A stretch of 64,000 nt of DNA from Superficieibacter sp. 1612_C1 (GTDB taxonomy: Bacteria; Pseudomonadota; Gammaproteobacteria; Enterobacterales; Enterobacteriaceae): the NCBI RefSeq assembly GCF_015234305.1, contig NZ_JADGMI010000003.1, positions 372,001 through 436,000 of the forward strand, given 5' to 3'. The notes under the pieces are model-generated. The model saw only the letters and a program-made list of their open reading frames with translations, was not told the DNA's origin and made no database searches. A program made the position numbers and the translations under genes. Shown piece by piece: positions 39,017 to 49,253 of this stretch (the first letter of the stretch is position 1; the number at the start of each line of letters is the position of its first letter).

Positions 39017-40014
39017 CGTTCAAATACCTGGCGATAGCCAAACAGGCCTGCCGAACCGCCGGTATGGATAAAGACGACGTTGTCATCTTTGCGGAAATGG
39101 CCTTTGCGGATCAGGTCAATCAGGCCCGCCATGCCTTTGCCGGAGTAAACCGGATCGAGCAGGATGCCTTCGTGCTGCGCCAGCAGACGCAGCGCTTCCA
39201 GCATGCTTTCGGTTGGCAGGCCGTAACCGTCGCCAACGTAATCGCTGTTCGCCACTACCGTTTCGCGGGAAAGATCGCCTTGCACGCCCAACAATTCGCG
39301 GGTGCGCGACGCCAGATTCCAGACGTTCTCTTCCTGTTTCGCTTTCGGCGCACGCACGCTGATGCCGAGAACCGGAATATGACTGTTGGTGGCGGTGAAT
39401 CCCGCGACCAGCCCGGCCTGTGTGCCGGTACTGCCGGTCGCATGGACCACGTGATCGATACGCAGACGTAGCTGCGAGGATTGGTACAGCAGCTCTTCTG
39501 CGCAGGCGGCGTAGCCGAGTGCGCCGATGGCGTTGGAACCGCCGCCGGGAATGACATAGGGGTTGTGCCCCTGCTCGCGCAGTTCGGCGGCATAGTCTTC
39601 CATCGCCTGCTGCATATCGGTGCCGCCCGGCAGATGGGCGACAATGTCTCCGCCCAGTAAAAGATCCAGCTGGACGTTGCCGGAGCGCTGATAATCCTCA
39701 CCAAAGTCCGTCACGCGTTTTTCCAGCAGTACTTTCGCCTTCAGCCCCAGCTTCGCCGCCCCGGCGATGGTCTGGCGCACGTGGTTAGATTGCGTCGCAC
39801 CCTGGGTAATAATAATGTCGGCTTTTTTTTGCAGCGCATCCGCCAGCAAAAATTCCAGTTTGCGGGTTTTATTACCGCCGGTGGCAAGGCCAGTCGCGTC
39901 GTCGCGTTTAATCCATATTTTCGGGCCACCCAATAATTTGCTTAAATTATCGAGAGGCTCTAAAGGTGTCGGGAAATGACCGAGGGAAAGGCGCGGAAAT
40001 CGGGCCAGATGCAT
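39013..40014 (-). CDS. PLP-dependent D-cysteine desulfhydrase / cysteate sulfo-lyase-like enzyme
   Basis: A 333-residue fold-type II PLP protein of the ACC deaminase/DcyD family. PLP lysine is K49 in [14 protein letters not shown] (75-78) supplies the substrate Ser. The residues that separate ACC deaminases (Glu and Leu) from D-cysteine desulfhydrases (Ser/Thr and Thr) are S291 in DPVYSGKG and T318 in FIHTGG, so it looks like the desulfhydrase side. It is clearly diverged from E. coli DcyD. L-cysteate sulfo-lyase CuyA belongs to the same family and cannot be excluded. First gene of the 11-gene operon beside a sulfonate-type importer. Confidence 0.85.
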   Translation of the reverse strand: MHLARFPRLSLGHFPTPLEPLDNLSKLLGGPKIWIKRDDATGLATGGNKTRKLEFLLADALQKKADIIITQGATQSNHVRQTIAGAAKLGLKAKVLLEKRVTDFGEDYQRSGNVQLDLLLGGDIVAHLPGGTDMQQAMEDYAAELREQGHNPYVIPGGGSNAIGALGYAACAEELLYQSSQLRLRIDHVVHATGSTGTQAGLVAGFTATNSHIPVLGISVRAPKAKQEENVWNLASRTRELLGVQGDLSRETVVANSDYVGDGYGLPTESMLEALRLLAQHEGILLDPVYSGKGMAGLIDLIRKGHFRKDDNVVFIHTGGSAGLFGYRQVFER

Positions 40015-40386
40015 AATAGCTCCTTGTAAATCACATTCTATTTAACGCCCGCACTTTTTCATCGGGTCAACGAATAACGTGAGATTCACTATACACATCT
40101 GGTTTCAGCGGCTAATCAACAATTAAAAATATCGATTGCCGGAATTGAGATAAGGGCGGAGGCGGCGGGAAGTAAGCGATTATTTATGGCGGAATGGAAT
40201 AGCTTCAATCAAAAAAGAATAATCCGCTTTGCTGGAAGAGAGTGAAGTGGGTGATAAACCGTCCGTGGTCATCGGGGCGACCGCCGGGTTGGGCCTCCCT
40301 CCGGGAACCCAATCCCGCCGTTTCCCCTGTTAGCCTGTATTGCACACGATTTAACCCTCTTCACTGGAAGAGGGTTATTAAGCAGG
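40015..40386. other. Spacer between rnr and the accessory operon: promoter and hairpins
   Basis: Two minus-strand hairpins follow the rnr stop. One is AACCCTCTTC (40353-40362) / GAAGAGGGTT (40367-40376). The other is a larger imperfect stem centred near 40297 (GGGTTGGG with CCCAATCCC). Nearer the accessory operon, the minus strand holds a TATAGT -10 candidate about 75 bp before the PLP-enzyme start, without a good -35, as expected for an activator-dependent promoter. No gene is seen. Confidence 0.5.
40353..40376 (-). terminator. Hairpin directly after rnr
   Basis: A perfect 10-bp stem with a 4-nt ACTG loop starts 10 bp past the rnr stop. The T run is poor on the minus strand, so termination strength is uncertain. 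Its position would separate rnr transcription from the accessory operon. Confidence 0.5.
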
Positions 40387-42843
40387 TTACTCAGCGACCT
40401 TCTTTTTCGCCGCACGTTTGGCTTTGGTGGCCGCCGCGATTTTTTGCGTCTTCGCCGACGGTTTTTTCGCCTTCTTCACGCCTTTGCTTTCGCCTGCGTT
40501 TTCCGCTTTCGGTTTGGTTTTACTCTTCCCACCACGGAACGCGCTGTCCGGCTCGAAATTGACTTTTTTGCCGGCCTGGCGACGCTTGCCAGAACTTTTA
40601 GCGGGTGCGCCTTTTCTGGCTTTTTCGCGTGCGGTTTTGCCTTCATTACGCGGCGCACGTTCGCTGGAGATCAGCGAGAAGTCGATCTTACGTTCGTCCA
40701 TATTGACCGCTTCGACGCGCACTTCCACGCGGTCGCCAAGACGGTACGTCTGGCCACCGGATTCACCAATCAGGCGCTGCCCGACCTGGTCGAAACGGTA
40801 GTAGTCGTTATCCAGCGAGGAGACGTGAACCAGGCCGTCGATGAACAGATCGCTAAGACGGACAAAGAAGCCAAAACCGGTGACGCTGGCAATGACGCCT
40901 TTGAAGACGTTACCCACCTGGTCCAGCATAAAGTCGCACTTCAGCCAGTCAGAGACGTCACGAGTCGCTTCATCGGCGCGGCGCTCGGTCAGGGAGCAAT
41001 GCTGGCCCAGTTGCAGCATCTCTTCCATGGAATAGTGGTAGCCGCCGGTCTCGGTGCTGTTCCCTTCGTGGCCCTGCTCTTTCGCCAGCAGATACTTAAT
41101 GGCGCGGTGCAGCGACAGGTCCGGGTAACGGCGAATTGGCGAGGTAAAGTGGGCATATGACGATAACGCCAGGCCAAAGTGACCACGGTTTTCCGGATCG
41201 TAAATCGCCTGTTTCATCGAGCGCAGCAGCATGGTTTGCAGCATTTCTGCATCGGGACGGTCGGCAATTGACGTCAATAGCTCCGCATAATCGCGCGGCT
41301 CCGGCTTGTTGCCGCCCGGCAGTTCCAGCCCCAGTTCCGCCAGCACGGAACGGAAAGAGGTGATCGCCTCGTTGGTTGGCTTATCGTGAATACGGAACAG
41401 CGCAGGCTCTTTGGCTTTCTCAACGAACCGCGCCGCCGAGATGTTTGCCAGGATCATGCACTCTTCGATCAGCTTGTGCGCGTCATTGCGCTGCGTCTGC
41501 TCGATACGTTCAATACGGCGTTCGGCGTTAAAGATAAACTTCGCTTCTTCACTTTCAAACGAAATCCCACCGCGCTCTTCGCGAGCGACATCCAGTACTT
41601 TGTAGAGGTTGTGCAACTCTTCGATGTGTTTGACCAGCGGCGCATACTGCTCACGCAGATCCTGGTCGCCCTGCAACATATGCCAGACTTTGGTGTAAGT
41701 CAGGCGCGCATGGGAGCTCATCACCGCTTCGTAGAATTTAAATCCGGTCAGGCGACCTTTCGAGGAGATGGTCATCTCACAGACCATACACAGGCGGTCA
41801 ACCTGCGGGTTCAGCGAACACAGGCCGTTAGAGAGCACTTCCGGCAGCATCGGGACGACCTGCGACGGGAAGTAAACGGAGGTGCCGCGATTACGCGCTT
41901 CCTGATCGAGCGGGGTTGGCGGACGAACATAATAGCTTACGTCGGCAATCGCCACCCACAGACGCCAGCCGCCGCCGCGTTTTTTCTCGCAGTACACCGC
42001 GTCGTCAAAGTCGCGGGCGTCTTCGCCATCAATAGTCACCAGCGGCAGGTTGCGCAGATCGACGCGGCCCACTTTGGCCTCTTCCGGCACCTGCTCTTTC
42101 AGGTGAGCGATCTGCTCTTCAACGGCCTGCGGCCAGATGTACGGGATTTCATGGGTACGCAGCGCCATATCGACCGCCATACCGGTGCCCATGTTATCGC
42201 CGAGGACTTCGACGATTTTACCCACGGCTTTGGTGCGACGGGTCGGGCGCTGGGTCAGTTCGACCACCACCACGAAGCCCATGCGTGCGCCCATCACCTC
42301 TTCCGGCGGGATCAGGATATCGAAGCTCAGGCGGCTGTCGTCCGGCACCACAAAGCCGACGCCCGCGTCGGTAAAGTAGCGACCGACAATCTGGCTGGTT
42401 TTCGGCACCAGCACGCGCACAATACGCGCTTCGCGGCGGCCTTTGCGGTCAGCACCCAGCGGCTGCGCCAGGACCTGATCGCCGTGGATGCAGGTTTTCA
42501 TCTGCTCGCTGGAGAGGTAGAGATCGTCTTTGCGCCCTTCAACGCGCAGGAAGCCGAAGCCGTCGCGATGACCAATCACCACGCCTTTAAGCAGGTCGAG
42601 ACGTTCCGGCAGGGCGTAGCACTGACGGCGAGTAAAGACCAGTTGTCCGTCGCGCTCCATCGCGCGCAGGCGGCGACGCAGGGCTTCGGTCTGCTCTTCG
42701 CCTTCAATATTGAGTTCAACCGCCAGCTCTTCGCGGTTGGCCGGTTTTTCACGTTTGGTTAAATGTTCGAGGATAAATTCCCGGCTCGGGATAGGGTTCG
42801 CGTATTTTTCTGCTTCGCGGTTCAGGAAAGGATCTTGTGACAT
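40387..42843 (-). CDS. rnr: Exoribonuclease R
   Basis: An 818-residue 3'-5' exoribonuclease that digests structured RNA in mRNA decay, rRNA quality control and trans-translation. An N-terminal helix-turn-helix and two cold-shock domains (about 1-225) precede the RNB catalytic domain (about 260-590) with [15 protein letters not shown], whose aspartates bind Mg. An S1 domain (about 645-725) and a long Lys-rich tail follow. In E. coli the order is nsrR-rnr-rlmB; here nsrR is 38 bp upstream but rlmB is 11 kb away. Confidence 0.97.
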   Translation of the reverse strand: MSQDPFLNREAEKYANPIPSREFILEHLTKREKPANREELAVELNIEGEEQTEALRRRLRAMERDGQLVFTRRQCYALPERLDLLKGVVIGHRDGFGFLRVEGRKDDLYLSSEQMKTCIHGDQVLAQPLGADRKGRREARIVRVLVPKTSQIVGRYFTDAGVGFVVPDDSRLSFDILIPPEEVMGARMGFVVVVELTQRPTRRTKAVGKIVEVLGDNMGTGMAVDMALRTHEIPYIWPQAVEEQIAHLKEQVPEEAKVGRVDLRNLPLVTIDGEDARDFDDAVYCEKKRGGGWRLWVAIADVSYYVRPPTPLDQEARNRGTSVYFPSQVVPMLPEVLSNGLCSLNPQVDRLCMVCEMTISSKGRLTGFKFYEAVMSSHARLTYTKVWHMLQGDQDLREQYAPLVKHIEELHNLYKVLDVAREERGGISFESEEAKFIFNAERRIERIEQTQRNDAHKLIEECMILANISAARFVEKAKEPALFRIHDKPTNEAITSFRSVLAELGLELPGGNKPEPRDYAELLTSIADRPDAEMLQTMLLRSMKQAIYDPENRGHFGLALSSYAHFTSPIRRYPDLSLHRAIKYLLAKEQGHEGNSTETGGYHYSMEEMLQLGQHCSLTERRADEATRDVSDWLKCDFMLDQVGNVFKGVIASVTGFGFFVRLSDLFIDGLVHVSSLDNDYYRFDQVGQRLIGESGGQTYRLGDRVEVRVEAVNMDERKIDFSLISSERAPRNEGKTAREKARKGAPAKSSGKRRQAGKKVNFEPDSAFRGGKSKTKPKAENAGESKGVKKAKKPSAKTQKIAAATKAKRAAKKKVAE

Positions 42844-42881
42844 AGCGGTTCCTCCGTTGTCAGCGCTGATGGTAATAATCG

Positions 42882-43307
42882 TTACTCCACCAGTAATAAT
42901 TTATAAAGCGGTTGATTTTCTTCAACCAAATCGGCCAGCGTGAGGTTATCCAGTTCCCTGAGGAAACTCTGCACGGCCTGTGAAAGCGCCTGCTTCAGAC
43001 GACAGGCTGGGGTAATGTGGCAAAATGCGCTGTTACAGTTCACCAGCGACAGCGGCTCCAGTTCACGCACGACATCACCAATACGAATAGTTTCGGCCGG
43101 TTTCCCCAGCCGGATCCCGCCGTTTTTTCCCCGCACGGCGGCGACATAGCCTGCACGACTAAGCTGATTGATTATTTTGACCATATGATTACGGGATACG
43201 CCATAAACCTCGGTAACCTCGGAGATACTGGTCATTCGCCCGGCTGGCAGCGATGCCATATAGATTAGCGCACGCAATCCGTAATCGGTAAAACTCGTTA
43301 ACTGCAC
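42882..43307 (-). CDS. nsrR: Nitric-oxide-sensing repressor NsrR (Rrf2 family)
   Basis: A 141-residue Rrf2-family regulator. The N-terminal winged helix (about 1-80) includes [23 protein letters not shown]. Iron-sulfur ligands C91, C96 and C102 match E. coli exactly. Nitric oxide destroys the cluster and lifts repression. A perfect NsrR operator precedes ytfE in this window. First gene of the nsrR-rnr unit. Confidence 0.97.
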   Translation of the reverse strand: MQLTSFTDYGLRALIYMASLPAGRMTSISEVTEVYGVSRNHMVKIINQLSRAGYVAAVRGKNGGIRLGKPAETIRIGDVVRELEPLSLVNCNSAFCHITPACRLKQALSQAVQSFLRELDNLTLADLVEENQPLYKLLLVE

Positions 43308-43432
43308 ATCAACCTCAAAACAGGGGAAACGCGGATATTTATTACAGTGATGATAAACCAGCCAACCGTCAGGCCGCTAATTTATTTGTTCGGGGAGATA
43401 AAAAGCAGAAGTTCAGGGCGGGCTTTGCTTAT

Positions 43433-43460
43433 CTGGCCTGCGCGTTTCGTCGCAGGCCAG
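43433..43460 (-). terminator. Stem-loop after purA
   Basis: CTGGCCTGCG (43433-43442) pairs perfectly with CGCAGGCCAG (43451-43460) around an 8-nt loop, 13 bp past the purA stop. The T run is weak on the minus strand, so this is a probable but unproven terminator. Confidence 0.55.
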
Positions 43461-43473
43461 TCATCAATAATGA

Positions 43474-44790
<1,317 letters not shown>

Positions 44791-44872
44791 TTAAAAATGG
44801 ATTCTACCACCGCTTTTGGCGTTGATCAGCACTTTTTGCAACCGAAAAACGGCAAATCCGACCACTTTTTGA

Positions 44873-45070
44873 TCAGCCAATCGTTTTCGTCAACATGTAG
44901 TAGATCACAAAGCCAGCAACCACAAGTCCACCGCCAAAACGTCGTAAAATAGTGTCCGGTAGCTGGGTCATGGCGGCGATCATTTTGCGCCAGGCGCGCG
45001 GGTAGAGCATCGGCCCCAGGCCTTCGAGGACTAAAACCAGCGCGAGGGCCAGTAAGATGGTGGAGTTCAC
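44873..45070 (-). CDS. yjeT: Small inner-membrane protein YjeT (DUF2065)
   Basis: A 65-residue protein with two hydrophobic helices (about 4-22 and 45-62) around a basic loop. It matches E. coli YjeT; function unknown. The start is GTG at 45070 (MNSTILLALALV). The stop codon of a paralogue remnant lies only 5 bp upstream. In K-12 yjeT directly follows hflC; here 1.8 kb of accessory DNA separates them, so its expression is probably altered. Confidence 0.9.
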   Translation of the reverse strand: MNSTILLALALVLVLEGLGPMLYPRAWRKMIAAMTQLPDTILRRFGGGLVVAGFVIYYMLTKTIG

Positions 45071-45075
45071 TGTCG

Positions 45076-45348
45076 TTATCCTTGTTTTTTCCAGACTGGC
45101 CCGACGCCTTTACTGATACTTAAGCCCGGCACGTTTTGCTGCATAATATTCCACAACGAATATTTACGTCGATATCTCATATACATCGCCTGAAGCCAGG
45201 TGACAACACAGCATCGCCGCCAGCCTGTAGATAAAGACGCCAGAAATAAACGTGCGGCTCAATCAGGCGCAGCACGGCGGTCTGCCAGCAGCGTGTCGTG
45301 ATCCAATGTATCAAGGTGGTCAATTTGCTGCGGCGTTAGTGATGCCAT
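45076..45348 (-). pseudogene. Collapsed tandem paralogue of the adjacent 466-residue gene
   Basis: Three pieces of one ancestral gene are fused with large deletions. From the ATG at 45348, MASLTPQQIDHLDTLDHDTLL resembles the N-terminus MAKALTKKQQALFEQLDKETLL of the intact neighbour, then a stop follows. Next, FWRLYLQAGGDA (about 45211-45247) matches FWQLYLQAGGDE from its middle. Last, in another frame, WLQAMY, RKYSLWNIMQQ and a stop at 45076 match its end (WLQALY, RKYSLWDSMQE). The intact gene is about 1.4 kb; this copy is 273 bp. It starts 7 bp after the intact gene's stop, so it was a tandem duplicate. Confidence 0.85.
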
Positions 45349-45354
45349 GTCTCG

Positions 45355-46755
45355 TTACGCTACTGGCTGCCAGTACAGTCCTTGTTTATTGACCGTCAGC
45401 CCGGCAATCTTTTCCTGCATACTATCCCACAATGAATATTTGCGAGAATGCGCTTTATATAACGCCTGTAGCCAGCTCCGGGAATTCATAAAACCGGTTA
45501 ACGACTCCAGTTCGGCACAATAATCAATCGCCTTTTTGGCGTCACTGGCGGCATAGGTATAGTACTGACTGGTGGCGCGATCAATGGCATTCTCCGCCAA
45601 ACGGCGACGGAGCACCACCGCTGCCTGTGCATAGCCATGTTTGAATAACTTGGAAGAGAGCGTGCGCCAGAAAGAACCAACAATGTCGTCCGGCAGATAA
45701 ATTGTGATACCCACGGGAGACTGCCCCGTAACGATATCGCTCAGTAACCCATAGTTCTGCACGGCCTCGAGAAAAACGATGGCTTCTTCATTGCCGTTTT
45801 TGCTCGCCATATTCAAAAACAGAGGAAAGTCATTCGCTTCATCGCCGCCAGCCTGTAGATACAATTGCCAGAACGTGGGTTTAGCGGAGCGGGAAAATCC
45901 ATTAAGGGCGATGTCTCTGGCCTGCTCACGCTGCCCTTCCTCCAGCAATGCGGCGATCATCTGCTCGCCCCAGCCCACAAACCATGCAGACTTCGCAGGG
46001 ATCTGTTTCTCCAGGCTACGCAATAACGTGATGGCTTCTGGCGCTCGCAACTCATCAATTAACAGGCGGGCAAGCTCCAGCGCGTTATCGTTGTTAAGCG
46101 TCGGTACTGATGAAAAGAGCGCCAGCGCGGCATCCACATCGCGCACGGCCAGCAGTAAACGCATGGCGTTATTAGCATTGTCCGCCAGCATAAAGCGTTG
46201 CGCCAGAATGCGCAGTACCTCGCTGCCCAACGCGCTACGCCATTTGAGTAACTCACTGATATCAAACCAGTCGGATTCCCCGGCGACGAGGAAAATCGCC
46301 TGCGCAATATCTTCCGGCGTCCGATGCTTTTGCGCCGCCAGCGCCTGTATCCAGGTCGCAAACACGATTGCAGTAAAATCCTGCCAGCTACCGCTGGAGG
46401 TATCAATACGGGCGGTCAGGCGCTCAAAATCCAGCAGTATTTTTGCCGCCAGCGCCTCTACCTGCGCGGGCGCATGGGCCGTTTGTTGCGCCAGCGGTTG
46501 TGCAATATTGCGGATCAGGGCAGTAAAAAACGTATCGGCAGCGTAGTAATCATAGTAACGGCTGCTCTTTACCTGTCGGGACCAGGCCGCGTTGAGCCGT
46601 TTGATCACCTCATCAGGAGTGGACAACCAGCCATCAACAAGCCACCTTTTCGTTTTCGCGTCCGTAGCAACGATCTGCTGCACAATGTCGAGGAGCGTCT
46701 CTTTATCCAGTTGCTCAAAAAGCGCCTGTTGTTTTTTAGTCAGTGCTTTAGCCAT
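45355..46755 (-). CDS. Helical-repeat-like protein of unknown function
   Basis: A 466-residue soluble protein, rich in Ala and Leu and predicted mostly helical, without signal peptide or membrane segments. The N-terminal part (KQQALFEQLDKETLLDIV...) and the repeated helix pairs resemble the DUF6880/SWIM-associated type of repeat protein, but I do not recognise it firmly. I start at the ATG at 46755 (MAKALTKK) because GGGG lies 6 bases upstream and the paralogue remnant starts at the same position. Inserted between yjeT and hflC, and preceded by the hflC terminator, so it needs its own promoter. Confidence 0.75.
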   Translation of the reverse strand: MAKALTKKQQALFEQLDKETLLDIVQQIVATDAKTKRWLVDGWLSTPDEVIKRLNAAWSRQVKSSRYYDYYAADTFFTALIRNIAQPLAQQTAHAPAQVEALAAKILLDFERLTARIDTSSGSWQDFTAIVFATWIQALAAQKHRTPEDIAQAIFLVAGESDWFDISELLKWRSALGSEVLRILAQRFMLADNANNAMRLLLAVRDVDAALALFSSVPTLNNDNALELARLLIDELRAPEAITLLRSLEKQIPAKSAWFVGWGEQMIAALLEEGQREQARDIALNGFSRSAKPTFWQLYLQAGGDEANDFPLFLNMASKNGNEEAIVFLEAVQNYGLLSDIVTGQSPVGITIYLPDDIVGSFWRTLSSKLFKHGYAQAAVVLRRRLAENAIDRATSQYYTYAASDAKKAIDYCAELESLTGFMNSRSWLQALYKAHSRKYSLWDSMQEKIAGLTVNKQGLYWQPVA

Positions 46756-46854
46756 TATCAGCCCCATTTGGACTACATTTTTGATCGGTCATCAAGCGTT
46801 TGCGAATGGTGGAGAGGGTGACGGTGTGTGAGCGTTGCGGATAAACAGAAGGGA

Positions 46855-46887
46855 AACGCTGACCCCGATGATGGGTCAGCGTTTTTT
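46855..46887. terminator. Terminator after hflC
   Basis: AACGCTGACCC (46855-46865), a 7-nt loop and GGGTCAGCGTT (46873-46883) form a perfect 11-bp stem with TTTTTT on the right and AAA on the left. It is potentially bidirectional and separates hflC from the accessory gene downstream. Confidence 0.85.
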
Positions 46888-46892
46888 ACTCA

Positions 46893-47897
46893 TTAACGCG
46901 TCGCGTTAGTCGGCGTCTTCATATAGCGGAAGAAATCGCTGTCCGGACTCATCACCATCACGTCCTGATTGCTTTCGAAGCTCTTCTCGTAAGCGCGCAG
47001 GCTACGAATAAAGGCGTAGAAATCCGGGTCCTGGCTGAAGGCATCAGCAAACAGCTTAGCGGCTTCTGCATCGCCTTCACCGCGCATAATGCGGCCCTGA
47101 CGCTCGGCTTCTGCCAGCGTTTTGGTGACTTCGTAATCCGCTGCGGCCTGGATTTTCTCTTTCTCTTCTTCACCCTGTGAACGGTGACGACGCGCGACCG
47201 CTTCACGCTCGGCGCGCATACGGTTGTAAATCGCTTCGGAGACTTCGGTCGGCAGGTTGATTTGCTTGATTCGCACGTCAACCACTTCAATACCCAGCGC
47301 CGCCATACTGTTCGGATTCACCACCGGGACTTTACCGTTGGTTTCCGCCGCAACGCGCTCGGCTGCCTTGGCGATTTCGTTATCTGCGCCCGGCGTAGCC
47401 ACTTCGTCTTCCGTACCGGCAGAGCCTGAGTTCAGGGCTTCGCGGACTTCCAGCGTCAGGCGACCACGGGAGTCGGTAACGATGTCTTTCACATCCAGAC
47501 GACCAATTTCAGAACGCAGACGGTCAGAGAACTTACGTTTCAGCAGCACTTCGGCCTGAGAAACGTCGCCACCACCGGTTGCCAGGTAGTAGCGGCTGAA
47601 GTCGCTGATACGCCATTTGATATAGGAGTCAACGATCAGGTCTTTTTTCTCTTTGGTAACAAAGCGATCGGCCTGGTTATCCATGGTCTGAATTCGGGCA
47701 TCGAGTGTTTTCACTGATTCGATAAACGGAACCTTAAAGTGCAGGCCCGGTTCGAAGATCAGCGGTTTGTTATCGTCGTCACGCAGTACTTTACCGAAGC
47801 GCATGGTGATCCCACGCTCGCCTTCTTTCACCACAAACAATGAGGTATAAAGCACTACCAGCACGATGATGATAATCGCAATAACAGACTTACGCAT
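46893..47897 (-). CDS. hflC: FtsH modulator HflC (SPFH/prohibitin family)
   Basis: A 334-residue type II membrane protein with an N-terminal anchor (about 4-22) and a periplasmic SPFH/Band 7 domain (about 20-200). With HflK it forms a large complex around FtsH protease and limits degradation of membrane proteins and of phage lambda CII. Two bases separate it from hflK. Confidence 0.97.
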   Translation of the reverse strand: MRKSVIAIIIIVLVVLYTSLFVVKEGERGITMRFGKVLRDDDNKPLIFEPGLHFKVPFIESVKTLDARIQTMDNQADRFVTKEKKDLIVDSYIKWRISDFSRYYLATGGGDVSQAEVLLKRKFSDRLRSEIGRLDVKDIVTDSRGRLTLEVREALNSGSAGTEDEVATPGADNEIAKAAERVAAETNGKVPVVNPNSMAALGIEVVDVRIKQINLPTEVSEAIYNRMRAEREAVARRHRSQGEEEKEKIQAAADYEVTKTLAEAERQGRIMRGEGDAEAAKLFADAFSQDPDFYAFIRSLRAYEKSFESNQDVMVMSPDSDFFRYMKTPTNATR

Positions 47898-47899
47898 CG

Positions 47900-49156
47900 T
47901 TATTCCCCCTGACGCTGGTAGTCATTACGCTGCGCATTCACGCGGCGTTGATCCATGATATCGTCCTGTTCGGCAGACGATGGTTTATTGGCACCGCTAT
48001 TGCTGCCTGAGGCCGCAGGTGGCAGACGCAGAACGTTATCTGCGCCACTGCGATCGCTCTTTGCGGAAGACGCGCTGTTGCCTTTGAGCATTTGATCCAG
48101 CGGCAGAACCATCAGGTTACCGCCCTTGTCGTTAACCAGTACTTTGCGGGTATGGCTAAGGACTTTTTCCATGGTTTCGATATACAGACGCTCGCGGGTG
48201 ATTTCCGGCGCGGCTTTATATTCCGGCAGCATCTTGGCAAAGCGTGCGACTTCACCCTGCGCTTCTAACACCGTCCGCGTTTTGTACGCGCGGGCTTCTT
48301 CCAGAATACGCTGTGCTGACCCGTTAGCACGCGGCTGCACTTCGTTGCTGTACGCTTCTGCTTCACGAATGGACTGCTGCTCGTTTTCACGGGCGGAGAT
48401 CGCATCGTCAAACGCCGCCTGAACGGCTTCCGGCGGACGTGCGGCCTGGAAGTTAACGTCCAGCAGAGTAATACCCATATTGTACGGACGAATGGTCTCC
48501 TCCAGCTCGCGCTGGGTATCGCTACGAATCACGGTACGACCTTCGGTCAGAATACGGTCCATAGTGTATTTACCGATCACACCGCGTAACGCACTGTCCG
48601 TGGCCTGACGCAGGCTGTCATCAGCACTGGTGACGCTGAACAGATAACGACGCGGATCGGTGATGCGGTACTGCACGTTCATCTCAACGCGCACCACGTT
48701 TTCGTCTGAGGTCAGCATGACGCCGGACGCCGCCAGTTCACGCACGGCCTCTACGTTGACGGCGGTGACGTCGTCAATAAAGGTTGGCTTCCAGTTCAGA
48801 CCCGGTTCAACCAGGTGGCTGAATTTACCAAAGCGCGTTACCACGCCGCGTTCCGCTTCTTTAATGGTATAGAAACCACTGGCCGCCCAGATAATAACCA
48901 CTGCCGCGACAACGATACCGACAATGCGGCCGCCCATTTGAGCGCGAGGTCCCTGCGGCGCATTGCCGCCGGTTCCTTTACCGCCACCGCCGAAGCCGCC
49001 GAGTTTCTTACTCAGCTTGCGAAAGATATCGTCCAGATCGGGCGGTCCCTGTTCACGACCACCTTTGTTTCCATTTCCACCGGGGTTGCCGCCAGGTTTA
49101 TTACTTCCCCAGGGATCGCGGTCTTGTCCGTTATTACCGGGCTGGTTCCACGCCAT
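47900..49156 (-). CDS. hflK: FtsH modulator HflK (SPFH/prohibitin family)
   Basis: A 418-residue protein. The cytoplasmic N-terminus is Gly/Asn-rich (1-75), the membrane helix spans about 78-96, and the Band 7 domain follows to about 260, with a coiled-coil (about 260-340). It partners with HflC. The length matches E. coli (419) within one residue. The intergenic distance to hflX is 97 bp. Confidence 0.97.
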   Translation of the reverse strand: MAWNQPGNNGQDRDPWGSNKPGGNPGGNGNKGGREQGPPDLDDIFRKLSKKLGGFGGGGKGTGGNAPQGPRAQMGGRIVGIVVAAVVIIWAASGFYTIKEAERGVVTRFGKFSHLVEPGLNWKPTFIDDVTAVNVEAVRELAASGVMLTSDENVVRVEMNVQYRITDPRRYLFSVTSADDSLRQATDSALRGVIGKYTMDRILTEGRTVIRSDTQRELEETIRPYNMGITLLDVNFQAARPPEAVQAAFDDAISARENEQQSIREAEAYSNEVQPRANGSAQRILEEARAYKTRTVLEAQGEVARFAKMLPEYKAAPEITRERLYIETMEKVLSHTRKVLVNDKGGNLMVLPLDQMLKGNSASSAKSDRSGADNVLRLPPAASGSNSGANKPSSAEQDDIMDQRRVNAQRNDYQRQGE

Positions 49157-49253
49157 GTCTGTACTCCATATTTGTTATGCGGTGATATACCCGTCGCATC
49201 TGTGCTGCACGTTCCGGGCATCCTCTAAAAGAGGGAAAATAACTTCGGCCGGG

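Noticed and set aside
29271-40014. Genomic island with integrase or att sites
   Set aside because: I found no integrase, tRNA end duplication, IS or flanking long repeats at either junction. Base composition by eye is like the neighbours.
41386-42762. 458-codon open frame on the + strand inside rnr
   Set aside because: It is exactly antisense to rnr in the codon-periodic register common in GC-rich genes. It has no ribosome site and no recognisable domains, and rnr is certain.
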